Source of the DNA: Desulfomicrobium sp. UBA5193
GTDB taxonomy: Bacteria > Desulfobacterota > Desulfovibrionia > Desulfovibrionales > Desulfomicrobiaceae
NCBI GenBank assembly: GCA_002412965.1
Contig: DHWB01000010.1
Location: 144,126-199,359, forward strand
DNA length: 55,234 nt
Reading direction: 5' to 3'
Part shown: positions 6,683 to 15,302 of the stretch, piece after piece
Position numbering within the stretch: the stretch's first letter is position 1
Layout of the letters: the number at the start of each line of letters is the position of its first letter
Translations under genes and position numbers: made by a program
The notes under the pieces: model-generated
What the model was told of the DNA's origin: nothing
The model's database searches: none
The model's input: the letters and a program-made list of their open reading frames with translations, nothing else

Positions 6683-8115
6683 GGCATTGGGAAGAGTTGA
6701 AGGACTGCGGCGGACCAGGCATCCTTGAGGATGTCCGGGGTGAAAAGGCCAAGCCAGAGTGACGCGGCCAGGAGCAGGAGCGGCGGCAGGATGAGCCCTG
6801 CCGATTCCTTGAGATAAACGGGATTCGTTTTGTACTGTCTCGGGCGCCCGTCGATGACCGCGAAGACGATGCGCGAGAGCCCGAAAAAGGCCAGCAGCAG
6901 ACAGGACAGAAAGACTCCGATGGCCCATCCGTGTCCGCTGGTCAGGCCGGTGCGGACGATGAGCAGTTCACTGAAAAACGGGCCGAAGGGCGGGCAGGCC
7001 GTGATGGCGAACATGCCCGCAACAAAGAGCATTGAAGAATGCGGGAGGATCTTGGACATGCCGCGCACCTCGTCCATGGACGAGGAACCCGCTGCCCGCT
7101 GCAGATTGCCCGCGCTCAGGAAGAGGGTGCCCTTGGTCAGGCCGTTGCTCCAGACATGAAAAAGGGCCGCCCACACTCCGGCGCTGCCGAAGGAAGCGGC
7201 GATGCACAGGATGCCCATGTGCTCGATGCTCGAATAGGCCAGCATGCGCTTGAAATCGCGGGTGCGCAGCAGGAACAGGGCCGCGACCAGCATCGAGAAG
7301 AGCCCCAGGGCCAGCAGGGTCCGGCTGGCGATGAGCCCTGCTCCGGAGGCATCGATGACAGATTTGATGCGCAGCAGGGCCATGAAGGCCACGGACGTGA
7401 CTCCGCCGGCGAGCAGGGCGCCGACAATGCCCGGGCTCTCCCCGTAGGCGTCGGGTTTCCAGGTGTGCATGGGCGCGAGGCCCATCTTGGTGCCATAGCC
7501 CACCAGCAGCAGCACCCACGCGGTCAGGACCCAAACTCTGGACAGGCCCGGGCCGTGTTCGAGCAGGGCCGTGAATGTGATGTCGCCGGACCCGCCACCA
7601 TGCAGGGACGCGTAGCCCAGGCAGATTGAGCCCAAAAGCGAGAGCGCGATGCCCGTGCCGCCGACCAGCAGGTATTTCCAGGTGGCCTCGAAGGCGCGGG
7701 GAGTCCCGCTGAAATGGACCAGGGGCACGCAGGCCAGGGTCACCGCCTCGGTGGCGATCCACAGGATGCCCAGATGCCGGGCCTGGTGCCCGGCGCTCAG
7801 GAGTCCGAGGACCAGGAGCAGGGCCGGGACAAAGACGCGGTTGTCCTGTTCCTTGAGGCGCAGGAACGACACCGCGTAGCCGGCGCAGATCAGAAAGAGC
7901 AGCGACACTCCGGGCAGTATGGCGCGCGCCAGGGGATCGAAGGCCAGCCATGCCGCAGGATCCACAGCCACAGGCTGCGCCAGGAGCCAGAAGCACAGGA
8001 GGGTGTGGAATAGGCCGACGGCGGGCAGGAAAAGCGGCCGCGAGTTTTTGTGTGGCCAGGCTGCTGCCAGTACGGCGCCAATGAGCGGGACAAGGATGAG
8101 CAGGTATGATTTCAT
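6679..8115 (-). CDS. HyfF/NuoN-like antiporter-type membrane subunit
   Basis: This 478-residue, highly hydrophobic protein belongs to the proton-conducting antiporter-like family (NuoL/M/N, MrpD). Features are many predicted helices, GYGTKMGLAPMHTWKPDAYGESPG (about residues 206-229) and the RDFKRMLAYSSIEHMG stretch typical of HyfF. The charged residues inside the helices are those used for ion translocation in the family. It overlaps its neighbours by four bases on both sides (ATGA), so translation is coupled. It is one of three antiporter-type subunits in this operon, the same number as in complex I. Confidence 0.9.
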   Translation of the reverse strand: MKSYLLILVPLIGAVLAAAWPHKNSRPLFLPAVGLFHTLLCFWLLAQPVAVDPAAWLAFDPLARAILPGVSLLFLICAGYAVSFLRLKEQDNRVFVPALLLVLGLLSAGHQARHLGILWIATEAVTLACVPLVHFSGTPRAFEATWKYLLVGGTGIALSLLGSICLGYASLHGGGSGDITFTALLEHGPGLSRVWVLTAWVLLLVGYGTKMGLAPMHTWKPDAYGESPGIVGALLAGGVTSVAFMALLRIKSVIDASGAGLIASRTLLALGLFSMLVAALFLLRTRDFKRMLAYSSIEHMGILCIAASFGSAGVWAALFHVWSNGLTKGTLFLSAGNLQRAAGSSSMDEVRGMSKILPHSSMLFVAGMFAITACPPFGPFFSELLIVRTGLTSGHGWAIGVFLSCLLLAFFGLSRIVFAVIDGRPRQYKTNPVYLKESAGLILPPLLLLAASLWLGLFTPDILKDAWSAAVLQLFPMP

Positions 8116-8756
8116 TCGTGCAGCGCCGTGAGTTTGCGGGTGTCGAGGGAGTCGAAGGCCCGCTGGATGCGGTCAACGATGATGCCGATGACGAAGACGC
8201 CGACAGTGACGTCGAGCAGGATGCCGAATTCGACCAGGATCGGGGTGGATCTGATGAGCAGCAGGCCGGCGAGGTAGATTCCGTTTTCCAGAATCAGATA
8301 TCCGCAGACCTGGGAGATGGCCTTGGTGCGTCCGATGAGCAGGATGAATCCGGTCAGGATCAGGGCGATGGCGCCTGGAATGTGGAGCGTGCCGACGTGC
8401 TCCGGCAAGAGGGGCAGATGGCGGGCCAGGGCGACCGCCGCGATGGTGCCGCCCGCGCCGAGCAGCAGGGATGGAATGTAGCCGATGAAAGGCTCCAGTT
8501 CGCGGGCGATGTTGGAGGTACGCATGGCCCGGTGCAGCAACCCGGGAATGAGGAATCCCTTGCCCGCCACAGTGGCCAGGGTGATGAGCGCGAGCCGCCA
8601 GTCAAAAGCATGGGCTTCAAGGACCAGGGGCAAAAGGCCCAGCAGCACGCCCTGCACGGCCACGGCACGGATGAGCACCGGCAGGCGGCTTGTGCCCAGC
8701 GCCAGAAGGTTGAAGCCCATGGCCAGGCCGATGATCAGGTTCAGAGCGTCGTTCAT
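8112..8756 (-). CDS. HyfE-like membrane subunit
   Basis: This small (214-residue) all-helical membrane protein of the hydrogenase-4 component E type is distantly related to NuoK/MnhC. The stretch QVCGYLILENGIYLAGLLL (around residues 150-168) is the recognisable family core. The family is thought to help form the ion path between the antiporter modules and the NuoH-like subunit. It overlaps the genes on both sides by four bases, which places it firmly in the operon. Confidence 0.88.
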   Translation of the reverse strand: MNDALNLIIGLAMGFNLLALGTSRLPVLIRAVAVQGVLLGLLPLVLEAHAFDWRLALITLATVAGKGFLIPGLLHRAMRTSNIARELEPFIGYIPSLLLGAGGTIAAVALARHLPLLPEHVGTLHIPGAIALILTGFILLIGRTKAISQVCGYLILENGIYLAGLLLIRSTPILVEFGILLDVTVGVFVIGIIVDRIQRAFDSLDTRKLTALHE

Positions 8757-9658
8757 ATTTCACCGATCCAGGTCAGAAGCAGGGGAAAAAGGCAAAACAG
8801 AAAGCCGATGGTCAAGAGGAGCGGCACCCGCCGAAAGGCCAGTCGCGCGGTCAGGGACTCGACCAGCCCCACGGCCACGGTGACAAGGAGTACGCCGAGG
8901 ATGAGGGCCGCCATGGAGGCCAGAAGCGGCAACTCTGCCAGGGGCAGGACCGCCTGGGTCAGGAGGGCGGAAAAGAGCAGCAGTTTGACCGAGGCTCCAT
9001 GCAGAATCAAGGCAAAGGGCGGACCGCTGTGATCCAGAACCATGACTTCGTGGATCATGGTCAGTTCTAGGTGGGTATTTGGGTCGTCAAAGGGCACGCG
9101 GCAGTTCTCGGCCAGCAGGATGATGAAGAGTCCCACGGCCAGGAGGGCCGCGCCCGGACCGGGCAGGGGCTCGAACATGGACGCGAGGGCGATGCTCCCG
9201 GACTGCACCACCAGAGTCAGGATCGCCGTGATGATGCCGATTTCAGCCAGCACGGCATAGCTGACCTCGCGCGCGGCGCCCATGCCCTCGAAGGCCGAGC
9301 CCGTCTCCATGGCTCCCCAGGCGGTGCAAAAGCGGGCCAGGGCCAGGAGATAGACCAGCAGCAGCACATCACCGTCAAAAGAGACTGCCGTGCCCGCCCC
9401 GGCGAGGGGCAGGAGCAGGGCGGCCCCGGCCACGGCCACCCAGGCCACGGCCGGGGCGATGACGAAGCCGGGTGAGGCCAGGGTGCTCAGGACCACGCCT
9501 TTGCGCCATAACCGAGCCAGATCATAGTACAGCTGCAGCACGGGCGGACCCTGCCTGCAGGCCACCCAGGCCTTGACCTTGTTGATGATGCCCGGAAGAA
9601 GCGGCGCAAGAAGAAGCCACGCTAGCAGGCGCAACGGGATATCAAGATAAATGGGCAT
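8753..9658 (-). CDS. HyfC/NuoH-like membrane anchor subunit
   Basis: A 301-residue membrane protein of the NuoH/HycD/EchB family, which links the peripheral electron-transfer arm to the ion-translocating arm. The diagnostic stretch NCRVPFDDPNTHLELTMIHEVM (about residues 206-227) is intact, as is the early RQGPPVLQLYYDLARLWRK segment (35-53). The start is the ATG at 9658, which overlaps the TAA stop of the upstream gene by one base. A longer open frame to 10510 exists only as a shadow of the upstream gene. The carboxylates in the conserved loop are those used for coupling in complex I. Confidence 0.92.
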   Translation of the reverse strand: MPIYLDIPLRLLAWLLLAPLLPGIINKVKAWVACRQGPPVLQLYYDLARLWRKGVVLSTLASPGFVIAPAVAWVAVAGAALLLPLAGAGTAVSFDGDVLLLVYLLALARFCTAWGAMETGSAFEGMGAAREVSYAVLAEIGIITAILTLVVQSGSIALASMFEPLPGPGAALLAVGLFIILLAENCRVPFDDPNTHLELTMIHEVMVLDHSGPPFALILHGASVKLLLFSALLTQAVLPLAELPLLASMAALILGVLLVTVAVGLVESLTARLAFRRVPLLLTIGFLFCLFPLLLTWIGEI

Positions 9659-11598
9659 TACAATCCTCCCTGGAAGACCAGAAATCCGAGAGCCGTGACC
9701 CCGAGAAAGACATAGAGAATATAGAGATGCAGACGGCCGTCCTGCATCTTTCCGGCCTTGTCGGCGGAGAAGGCGACGGCTCTGGCGGCTGGCTGGATGA
9801 CCTTTTCCAGCACGGTTTCCGGGACCCGTTGCAGGACCAGGGCCCTGCCCGGAAAGTGGCCGCGGACCCTGCGAACCAGGTTTTCCGGCCGCAGCAGCCA
9901 TGCAAACCATCCGCCCGCGATGCCGGCAAAGGATCCGCTGGTGTACTGCATGTGCGCGGTCGGGGCCGCGTAGCCGCAGTCCCAGGTCAGGGCACGGCGC
10001 GATCCGTTTGCCCTGATTTTGCGCACGATCAGAAATCCGCCCGCAACCAGGGCGCAAAGCAGGATGGTATGCGCGCCTCCCAGGGCTTGCGTCGGCAGGA
10101 GGAGTGTCGTTCCAGACCACTGCGGGGCCCAGGCTGTGATGGCGGTCAGAATCGGTCGAAAGAAAAGGCCCGGCAACAGACCGATGCAGATCATGATTCC
10201 GGCCAATGCGAGCATGGGAATGCGCATCAGCCAGCCGCATTCGATCGCCATCGCGGCCATTTTGTTGCGCGGGGCTCCGAGGAAGACGATGCCCTGGGCC
10301 TTGGCAAAGGCGGCCAGGGCCAGGGCTCCGGTTCCGGCGAGAACGATGACGGCCGGGAGCACCCCGGCGGCGGCCCCTTTTTGGGCCACGGCGTGCAGCA
10401 ATCCGGAATAGATGGCCCACTCGCTGACAAAGCCGTTCAGCGGAGGCAAACCGGACACGGCCGCGGCCCCGATGCCGAAGAGAGCTGCTGTCCAGGGCAT
10501 GACCCGCCACAACCCGCCCAAGCGGCTCATGTCACGGGTGCCCGTGGCGTGCAGCACGGAACCGGCGCCGAAAAAAAGCAGGGACTTGAACAGGCCATGG
10601 TTGATGATGTGCAGAAAAGTTCCGGCCAGGGCGATCTGTCCCCAGGCGGCGTGTCCGTTCTGGCCCGCCAGCAGGGCGAGGCCGAGCCCGATCAGGATGA
10701 TGCCGACATTCTCCACCGAGCAATAGGCCAGCAGACGCTTGATGTCGTTTTGGGCCAGGGCGAAGGCGATGCCCAGGAGCGCGCTCGCGCAGCCGATCCA
10801 CAGCAACACCCAGCCTGCTTGGGCGGGCATGGGCAGCCATCCGCTGAAGCGGACTATGCCATAGACGCCCATTTTGATGGCCACGGCGGACATGATGGCC
10901 GAGACGTGGCTCGGGGCGCCCGCATGGGCCGAGGGCAGCCAGATGTGCAGGGGGAACATGCCCGCCTTGACTCCAAACCCGAAGAGCGCGAGCCAGAAGA
11001 GCGGGGCCAGTTCTGCCTGGGTGTGCATCGGTCCGAGATCCCAGGTTCCGGCGCGGGCGGCCAGGGCGGAGAAGAAGGCGAAGAGGGCCATGGTCCCGGC
11101 ATGGGAGGCCGCCAGATACAACCAGCCGGCCTTGCGCACTTCCGGGCGGTCGTGCTCCAGGGTGATCAGGAAATAGGCGCTCAGGGCGAAGGCTTCCCAG
11201 GCGAAAAGAAAGTGCAGGCCGTTGCCGCAGGTCAGGACCAGCCCCATACTGAGCATGAGCGTGCTCCACCAGAGCCGTCCTCGTGGCGCGGAGCACGGGT
11301 AATGGTGCTCGGACCAGTATTCGCGGGAGTAGAGCGCGCCAAGCCCGCCGACCAGACAGACCAGGACGAGAAAAAGGGCGCTGATGCCGTCGAGGCGCAG
11401 AAACGGGTTTTCTCCACCCAGCGTGAACGCGCCGCGCCAGACCCAGCTCCTGCCCGTGGCCAGGACGGTCACCGCCGCGCCAAGCCCGCAGCAGGCTCCG
11501 GTCATGGTCAGGCCCAGCCAGAGGCGTGGCAGCGCGCGGCCCGTGGCCATGGCCAGGACTAGCGCCAGACAGGAAATACCCAGAAATGCGGCGATCAT
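9658..11598 (-). CDS. HyfB/NuoL-like antiporter subunit, copy 2
   Basis: The protein has 646 residues of the proton-conducting transporter family. It shows GFGVKAGMFPLHIWLPSAHAGAPSHVSAIMS (near residues 206-236), NDIKRLLAYCSVENVGIILIG, and PPLNGFVSEWAIY. The C-terminal part has a hydrophilic stretch containing TWDCGYAAPTAHMQYTSGSFAG before a last helix. It is a clear paralogue of the gene at 12338-14278: same length, same order of motifs, nearly the same C-terminal segment. It starts at 11598, overlapping the upstream EIIA-like gene as ATGA. Confidence 0.92.
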   Translation of the reverse strand: MIAAFLGISCLALVLAMATGRALPRLWLGLTMTGACCGLGAAVTVLATGRSWVWRGAFTLGGENPFLRLDGISALFLVLVCLVGGLGALYSREYWSEHHYPCSAPRGRLWWSTLMLSMGLVLTCGNGLHFLFAWEAFALSAYFLITLEHDRPEVRKAGWLYLAASHAGTMALFAFFSALAARAGTWDLGPMHTQAELAPLFWLALFGFGVKAGMFPLHIWLPSAHAGAPSHVSAIMSAVAIKMGVYGIVRFSGWLPMPAQAGWVLLWIGCASALLGIAFALAQNDIKRLLAYCSVENVGIILIGLGLALLAGQNGHAAWGQIALAGTFLHIINHGLFKSLLFFGAGSVLHATGTRDMSRLGGLWRVMPWTAALFGIGAAAVSGLPPLNGFVSEWAIYSGLLHAVAQKGAAAGVLPAVIVLAGTGALALAAFAKAQGIVFLGAPRNKMAAMAIECGWLMRIPMLALAGIMICIGLLPGLFFRPILTAITAWAPQWSGTTLLLPTQALGGAHTILLCALVAGGFLIVRKIRANGSRRALTWDCGYAAPTAHMQYTSGSFAGIAGGWFAWLLRPENLVRRVRGHFPGRALVLQRVPETVLEKVIQPAARAVAFSADKAGKMQDGRLHLYILYVFLGVTALGFLVFQGGL

Positions 11599-12329
11599 CG
11601 GGTCACTCCTTTTGCAGGAGCCGGCGTTTGATCGGGGCTGGCGGCGAGGGCCTGATACAGCGCGTTGTCGTCCGCGCCGTCATCCAGCGCCCGCGTCAGT
11701 TGGCCGGAGGCGATGCTGCGCGCCAAAAGGCCAAGCATGTTCACATGCAGGCGCGGAGTGGGGGAGATGAAAAACAGCAGACGGGTGATGGGAACTGCGT
11801 CGGGCGGCTGGTTTCCGGTCCAGGGCGCATCCAGTTCGATCAGGGCGATCAGGGCGCTGGTTTCGCCCAGGGAGACGCGCATGGACGGATGGGGGAGGGC
11901 GAAACCGCTGCCCACCGGAGCCATGGTCACTCCTCCCGGAGCGCAGATGCGCTGCACGAGCATCCCCAGGATCGGCGCAGGCAGCCCCGGCAGTTTGCGC
12001 ACGATGCGCTCGAAGACGGAGGGCAGATCACTGGGCTTTACGCCACGCCAGATTCCGCCGCGACGAAGCAGAATGTCCAGTTCCTGGGATTTCGCCAGGG
12101 ATGGGGACGGCTCCGAGAGAAATCCGGCCTGGCCTCCGAGGCCGTGGCTGGCGGCCCAATCCATGACCTGGGACCTTTCGAAGAGGATGCGTTCGCGATC
12201 ATGGACGTGGGGCATGCCTTCGTTGCGGACCCACTCGGTGATGACCTGTTCGGCCACTCCGAAGGATTCGGCAATCTGAATGAGGTTCAAGTACATGGCT
12301 GCGGCGGGTGTGTGGATGTTTGGTGACAT
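11595..12329 (-). CDS. Helix-turn-helix plus PTS EIIA(Ntr)-like protein inside the Ehr-like operon
   Basis: This 244-residue soluble protein has two parts. Residues 12-62 look like an excisionase/MerR-type winged helix-turn-helix (MYLNLIQIAESFGVAEQVITEW...). Residues about 80-235 resemble PTS EIIA of the nitrogen (PtsN) type, with the phosphorylatable histidine in ALPHPS (H147) and the second conserved histidine in TPRLHVNML. EIIA(Ntr) proteins take phosphate from NPr and bind partner proteins. No PTS genes are nearby. It lies between the two NuoL-like genes, 8 bases after one and overlapping the next by four, so it is translated with the complex. A role in sensing or gating the complex is an inference. 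An alternative start is the ATG at 12296. Confidence 0.82.
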   Translation of the reverse strand: MSPNIHTPAAAMYLNLIQIAESFGVAEQVITEWVRNEGMPHVHDRERILFERSQVMDWAASHGLGGQAGFLSEPSPSLAKSQELDILLRRGGIWRGVKPSDLPSVFERIVRKLPGLPAPILGMLVQRICAPGGVTMAPVGSGFALPHPSMRVSLGETSALIALIELDAPWTGNQPPDAVPITRLLFFISPTPRLHVNMLGLLARSIASGQLTRALDDGADDNALYQALAASPDQTPAPAKGVTR

Positions 12330-12337
12330 GGCTGATT

Positions 12338-14278
12338 TTACTCGGTGCTGAGGATCACGGCGACGGCCAGGGTCAGGATGGCCGCGCAGAGGTAGAGGAG
12401 ATAGGACTGGACCCTGCCGTGCTGGAAGCTGCGGGCGAGGTCCGCAAGGCCGAGAACACGGTTGCCCAAAGGTTTGACCACTTGATCCAGAACCGTCTCG
12501 GGAGTGTGCGATTCAATGCTGGCCTTGGACGGAAAAAAGGTTACGGGCAGCTCCGCATGCACGGATGGCCGCAGGATCCAGGCGAACCAGGAGGTGATGA
12601 TCCCGGCAAAGGAGCCGGCGGTGTACTGCATGCGCGCGCTCGGCGCGGCATAGCCGCAGTCCCAGGTCAGGCTTCGGGTTTGGCGATGGCGAAGTCCCAG
12701 GACGATCAGGCTCGCCGCTGCGATGGCGAGGATGGCGAGGATCAGGTGCGCCCTGCCGAGGGGTTCCAGATAATTGGGCGTCTGGAGCAGGGCACCTGTG
12801 CGGAACCAGTTCCCCGCGACCCGCGACAGCGCCGGCCAAAAAAATGCCGGGGCGAGGCCGATGATGACGCAGCCCGCAGCCAAAATGGCCATGGCGCCGC
12901 GCATGCCCGGTGCGCATTCGCTTGCGCTTGCGGCCGACTTCGATCTGGGTGCGCCCAGGAAGACCACGCCGCAGACCTTGATGAAGCAGGCCAGGGCCAA
13001 GGCACCGGTCACTCCGAGGAGGATGGCCGCGGGTACAGCGCCCAGGGCCGCATCGGCTTTCAGCCGGCTGGCGTCGAAAAGTCCATAGTACAGGAGCCAC
13101 TCGCTGACGAATCCGTTCAGAGGAGGCAGGCCGCAAATGGCCACGGCCCCGAGGCCGAAGAACCCTGCGGTCCAGGGCATTCCCCGCCACAGTCCGCCCA
13201 GGCGGCTCATCTCGCGGGTCCCCGTGGCATGCAGCACCGCTCCCGCAGCCAGGAACAGAAGGGCCTTGAAGAGCCCGTGGTTCCAGACATGGAGAAGCCC
13301 GCCGGTCAGGGCCAGCATGGCCCATCCGGGGCGGCCCTGGTCCACCGCGACCATGGCGAAGCCGAGTCCGATCAGGATGATGCCGATATTCTCCACGCTG
13401 TGATAGGCGAGCAGGCGCTTCAAGTCATGCTGACCCAGGGCGAAGGCCACGCCCAGGACCGCGCTGGCGCAGCCAAGCCCGGCAACGACCCATCCCGCGC
13501 CCCAGGGCAGAGGCAGCCAGGAGCCGAAGCGGACCAGCCCGTAGATGCCCATCTTGATCGCGACGCCGGACATGAGGGCCGAGACGTGGCTCGGGGCATT
13601 GGCGTGGGCGGACGGCAGCCAGATGTGCAGCGGAAAGGCACCGGCCTTGATGCCGAATCCCAGCAGCGCAAGCCAGTAAAGCGGGGCCACGGCTCTGTCC
13701 TGCACGGGGCCGAGTTCCCAGCTGCCCGTGTGCGCGGCCAGGGCGGCAAAAAAGGCGAAAAGAGAGAGGGTTCCGGCATGAGATGCGGCCAGGTAGAGCC
13801 AGCCGGCGGCCCGGACTTCCGGAGTCGTGCGGTCGAGGGTGACAAGAAAGTAGGCGCTCAAGGCAAAGCACTCCCAGGCCAGGAGGAAGTGCAGTCCGTT
13901 GACCAGGATGAGCACCAGCCCCATGCTGACAAGCATGATGTTCCACCAAAGCCGGCCTGTTCGTGCGGAGCGGGGGTGCGCACGCTCGTGCCAATACGTC
14001 CGGCTGTAGAGCGTGCCTGCCCCTCCGACAGCGGCAAGCAGCAGCAGGAAAAAGGCGCTCAGTTCATCAAGGCGTATAAAAACATGTTCACTGCCAATGG
14101 TCCAGCTGCTGCGCCATTCCCAGACAGGGGCTCCGGCCAGAAGCATTGTCGCGGCCAGGAAGGCGCATGTTATCCCTGCCAGGGTGGAAGTAATCCACCA
14201 GCGGGGAGCGCAGTGACTAGTGCTCATGCCAATGAGCATTCCGATCAATGCGCAGAATAAGAGAAATGCAGTGTTCAT
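12338..14278 (-). CDS. HyfB/NuoL-like antiporter subunit, copy 1 (first gene of the operon)
   Basis: This 646-residue polytopic membrane protein of the NuoL/HyfB/MrpA-D superfamily contains GFGIKAGAFPLHIWLPSAHANAPSHVSALMS, HDLKRLLAYHSVENIGIILIG, PPLNGFVSEWLLYY and the C-terminal TWDCGYAAPSARMQYTAGSFAG segment. It is the paralogue of 9658-11598. It is the promoter-proximal gene of the eight-gene minus-strand operon. The ATG at 14278 has no convincing Shine-Dalgarno sequence. Together with copy 2 and the HyfF-like subunit, it gives the complex three candidate ion channels. Confidence 0.92.
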   Translation of the reverse strand: MNTAFLLFCALIGMLIGMSTSHCAPRWWITSTLAGITCAFLAATMLLAGAPVWEWRSSWTIGSEHVFIRLDELSAFFLLLLAAVGGAGTLYSRTYWHERAHPRSARTGRLWWNIMLVSMGLVLILVNGLHFLLAWECFALSAYFLVTLDRTTPEVRAAGWLYLAASHAGTLSLFAFFAALAAHTGSWELGPVQDRAVAPLYWLALLGFGIKAGAFPLHIWLPSAHANAPSHVSALMSGVAIKMGIYGLVRFGSWLPLPWGAGWVVAGLGCASAVLGVAFALGQHDLKRLLAYHSVENIGIILIGLGFAMVAVDQGRPGWAMLALTGGLLHVWNHGLFKALLFLAAGAVLHATGTREMSRLGGLWRGMPWTAGFFGLGAVAICGLPPLNGFVSEWLLYYGLFDASRLKADAALGAVPAAILLGVTGALALACFIKVCGVVFLGAPRSKSAASASECAPGMRGAMAILAAGCVIIGLAPAFFWPALSRVAGNWFRTGALLQTPNYLEPLGRAHLILAILAIAAASLIVLGLRHRQTRSLTWDCGYAAPSARMQYTAGSFAGIITSWFAWILRPSVHAELPVTFFPSKASIESHTPETVLDQVVKPLGNRVLGLADLARSFQHGRVQSYLLYLCAAILTLAVAVILSTE

Positions 14279-14779
14279 TTTTGTACTGAGTGCAAAAAAA
14301 CTCTTTTCGCGTTATATATTTTTTAATTTTTCAAAGAATTGTGTTAAAAATTTCTGTCTACTTCTGCATGAAGAAGGATCGTATTGAAAGTAGAGGGTCG
14401 TATATTGGTCCGTATGCGTATTGAAGTATGAAATGCGATATTGCTTGCCTTTCCAGCCGCTGCGCATACGTTCTTGAATCCAGTCCAGTGGATATGCCTC
14501 TCAAAATTGAGAGTCAAGAAATTGGGGCAAAACAGTTGAAATTTGTGCGCCAGGACCGTTTTCGGCTGGCTCCGCCTGGCCGGTTCCGTGCGCAGGGGCG
14601 AAGCCGTGTGGAAAGGATGCGCCTTGGCCGGTGCTTTTTATGAAAGAATGTCGGGCCTGTGCACTTTATTCGTGCCTCCGGGGCGATATTTCTCGTTTGT
14701 GCAGGGGGGAAGAAGCTTCATTTTATTATGATGCAAAAACGCAAAAAGTGGAGGAATGGCTTGACTCCCTGCGAGGTGC
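14279..14779. other. AT-rich divergent intergenic region (Ehr-like operon / mraZ)
   Basis: About 500 bases separate the start of the minus-strand complex operon from the MraZ boxes. The left 100 bases are strikingly AT-rich (TTATATATTTTTTAATTTTT near 14312-14331) and probably hold the promoter of the complex operon, but I could not fix a -35/-10 or sigma-54 pair with correct spacing. Short open frames at 14428-14643, 14543-14731 and 14631-14819 overlap one another, lack ribosome binding sites and resemble nothing. A TTGACT at 14761-14766 is a candidate -35 for mraZ. Confidence 0.5.
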
Positions 14780-14819
14780 GTGGGTAAGAGTGGTAAAAAG
14801 TGGTAAAAAGTGGAAATAA
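14780..14819 (+). promoter_or_regulatory. MraZ-box repeats upstream of mraZ
   Basis: Four direct 10-base repeats sit head to tail: GTGGGTAAGA (14780), GTGGTAAAAA (14790), GTGGTAAAAA (14800), GTGGAAATAA (14810). MraZ is known to bind TGGGN-type repeats at 10-bp spacing in its own promoter and to control the dcw operon. The array lies 15 bases before the mraZ start and follows a possible -35 (TTGACT, 14761-14766), the expected position for autoregulation. Confidence 0.88.
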
Positions 14820-14834
14820 GGTGAGGGAAGACTC

Positions 14835-15290
14835 ATGTTCAGAGGGCATTCACAACGTACACAAGATCCAAAGGGACGGCTCATGCTGCCCCCGGATTTT
14901 CGTGACGAAGTGTTTGCCAAGTCTCCTGAAGGAAAGATCATTCTCACCAATTTTGATGACTGCGTGGCCGCCTATCCATTGCCGGAGTGGGAGATCATCG
15001 AAGAGAGTTTTTCCAAGCTGAACATGGCCAGCCGCAAGATTCGCGATTTTCATCGATTTTTTATCTCCGGAGCCGTGGAAGTGACCTTGGACAAGCAGGG
15101 ACGCATCCTTATCCCGCCGCATCTGCGCAGCTACGCCGGGTTGCAGAAGGACCTTATTCTGGCCGGAGTCGGGCGTAAATTCGAAATTTGGGATCAGGAG
15201 CGTTTTGAGGCTGGCCGGAGCGCCATGCAGGAAAATTTCGACCCGATCATGGACGATCTGGCCGACAGCGGCTTTGAACTGCGGTTCTGA
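14835..15290 (+). CDS. mraZ: Transcriptional regulator MraZ
   Basis: MraZ is an AbrB-like (SpoVT/MraZ) DNA-binding protein that heads division and cell wall clusters and regulates its own promoter. The 151 residues contain two repeats of the fold, with the signature segments DPKGRLMLPPDFR (about residues 11-23) and DKQGRILIPPHLR (about 84-96). Each carries the GR(x)3-P loop that contacts DNA. It starts at the ATG at 14835 behind GAGGGA. The four boxes just upstream are its likely binding sites. It is followed after 12 bases by rsmH. Confidence 0.97.
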   Translation: MFRGHSQRTQDPKGRLMLPPDFRDEVFAKSPEGKIILTNFDDCVAAYPLPEWEIIEESFSKLNMASRKIRDFHRFFISGAVEVTLDKQGRILIPPHLRSYAGLQKDLILAGVGRKFEIWDQERFEAGRSAMQENFDPIMDDLADSGFELRF

Positions 15291-15302
15291 TCGGAGAAAC
15301 CT

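Noticed and set aside
9727..14260. Very long plus-strand open frames (611 and 650 codons) opposite the NuoL-like genes
   Set aside because: Composition (Gly/Gln/Asp/His rich) is that of antisense frames of GC-rich membrane-protein genes; no start signals, no homology.
14428..14819. Three small plus-strand open frames before mraZ
   Set aside because: They overlap one another and the MraZ boxes, lack ribosome binding sites and match nothing recognised.
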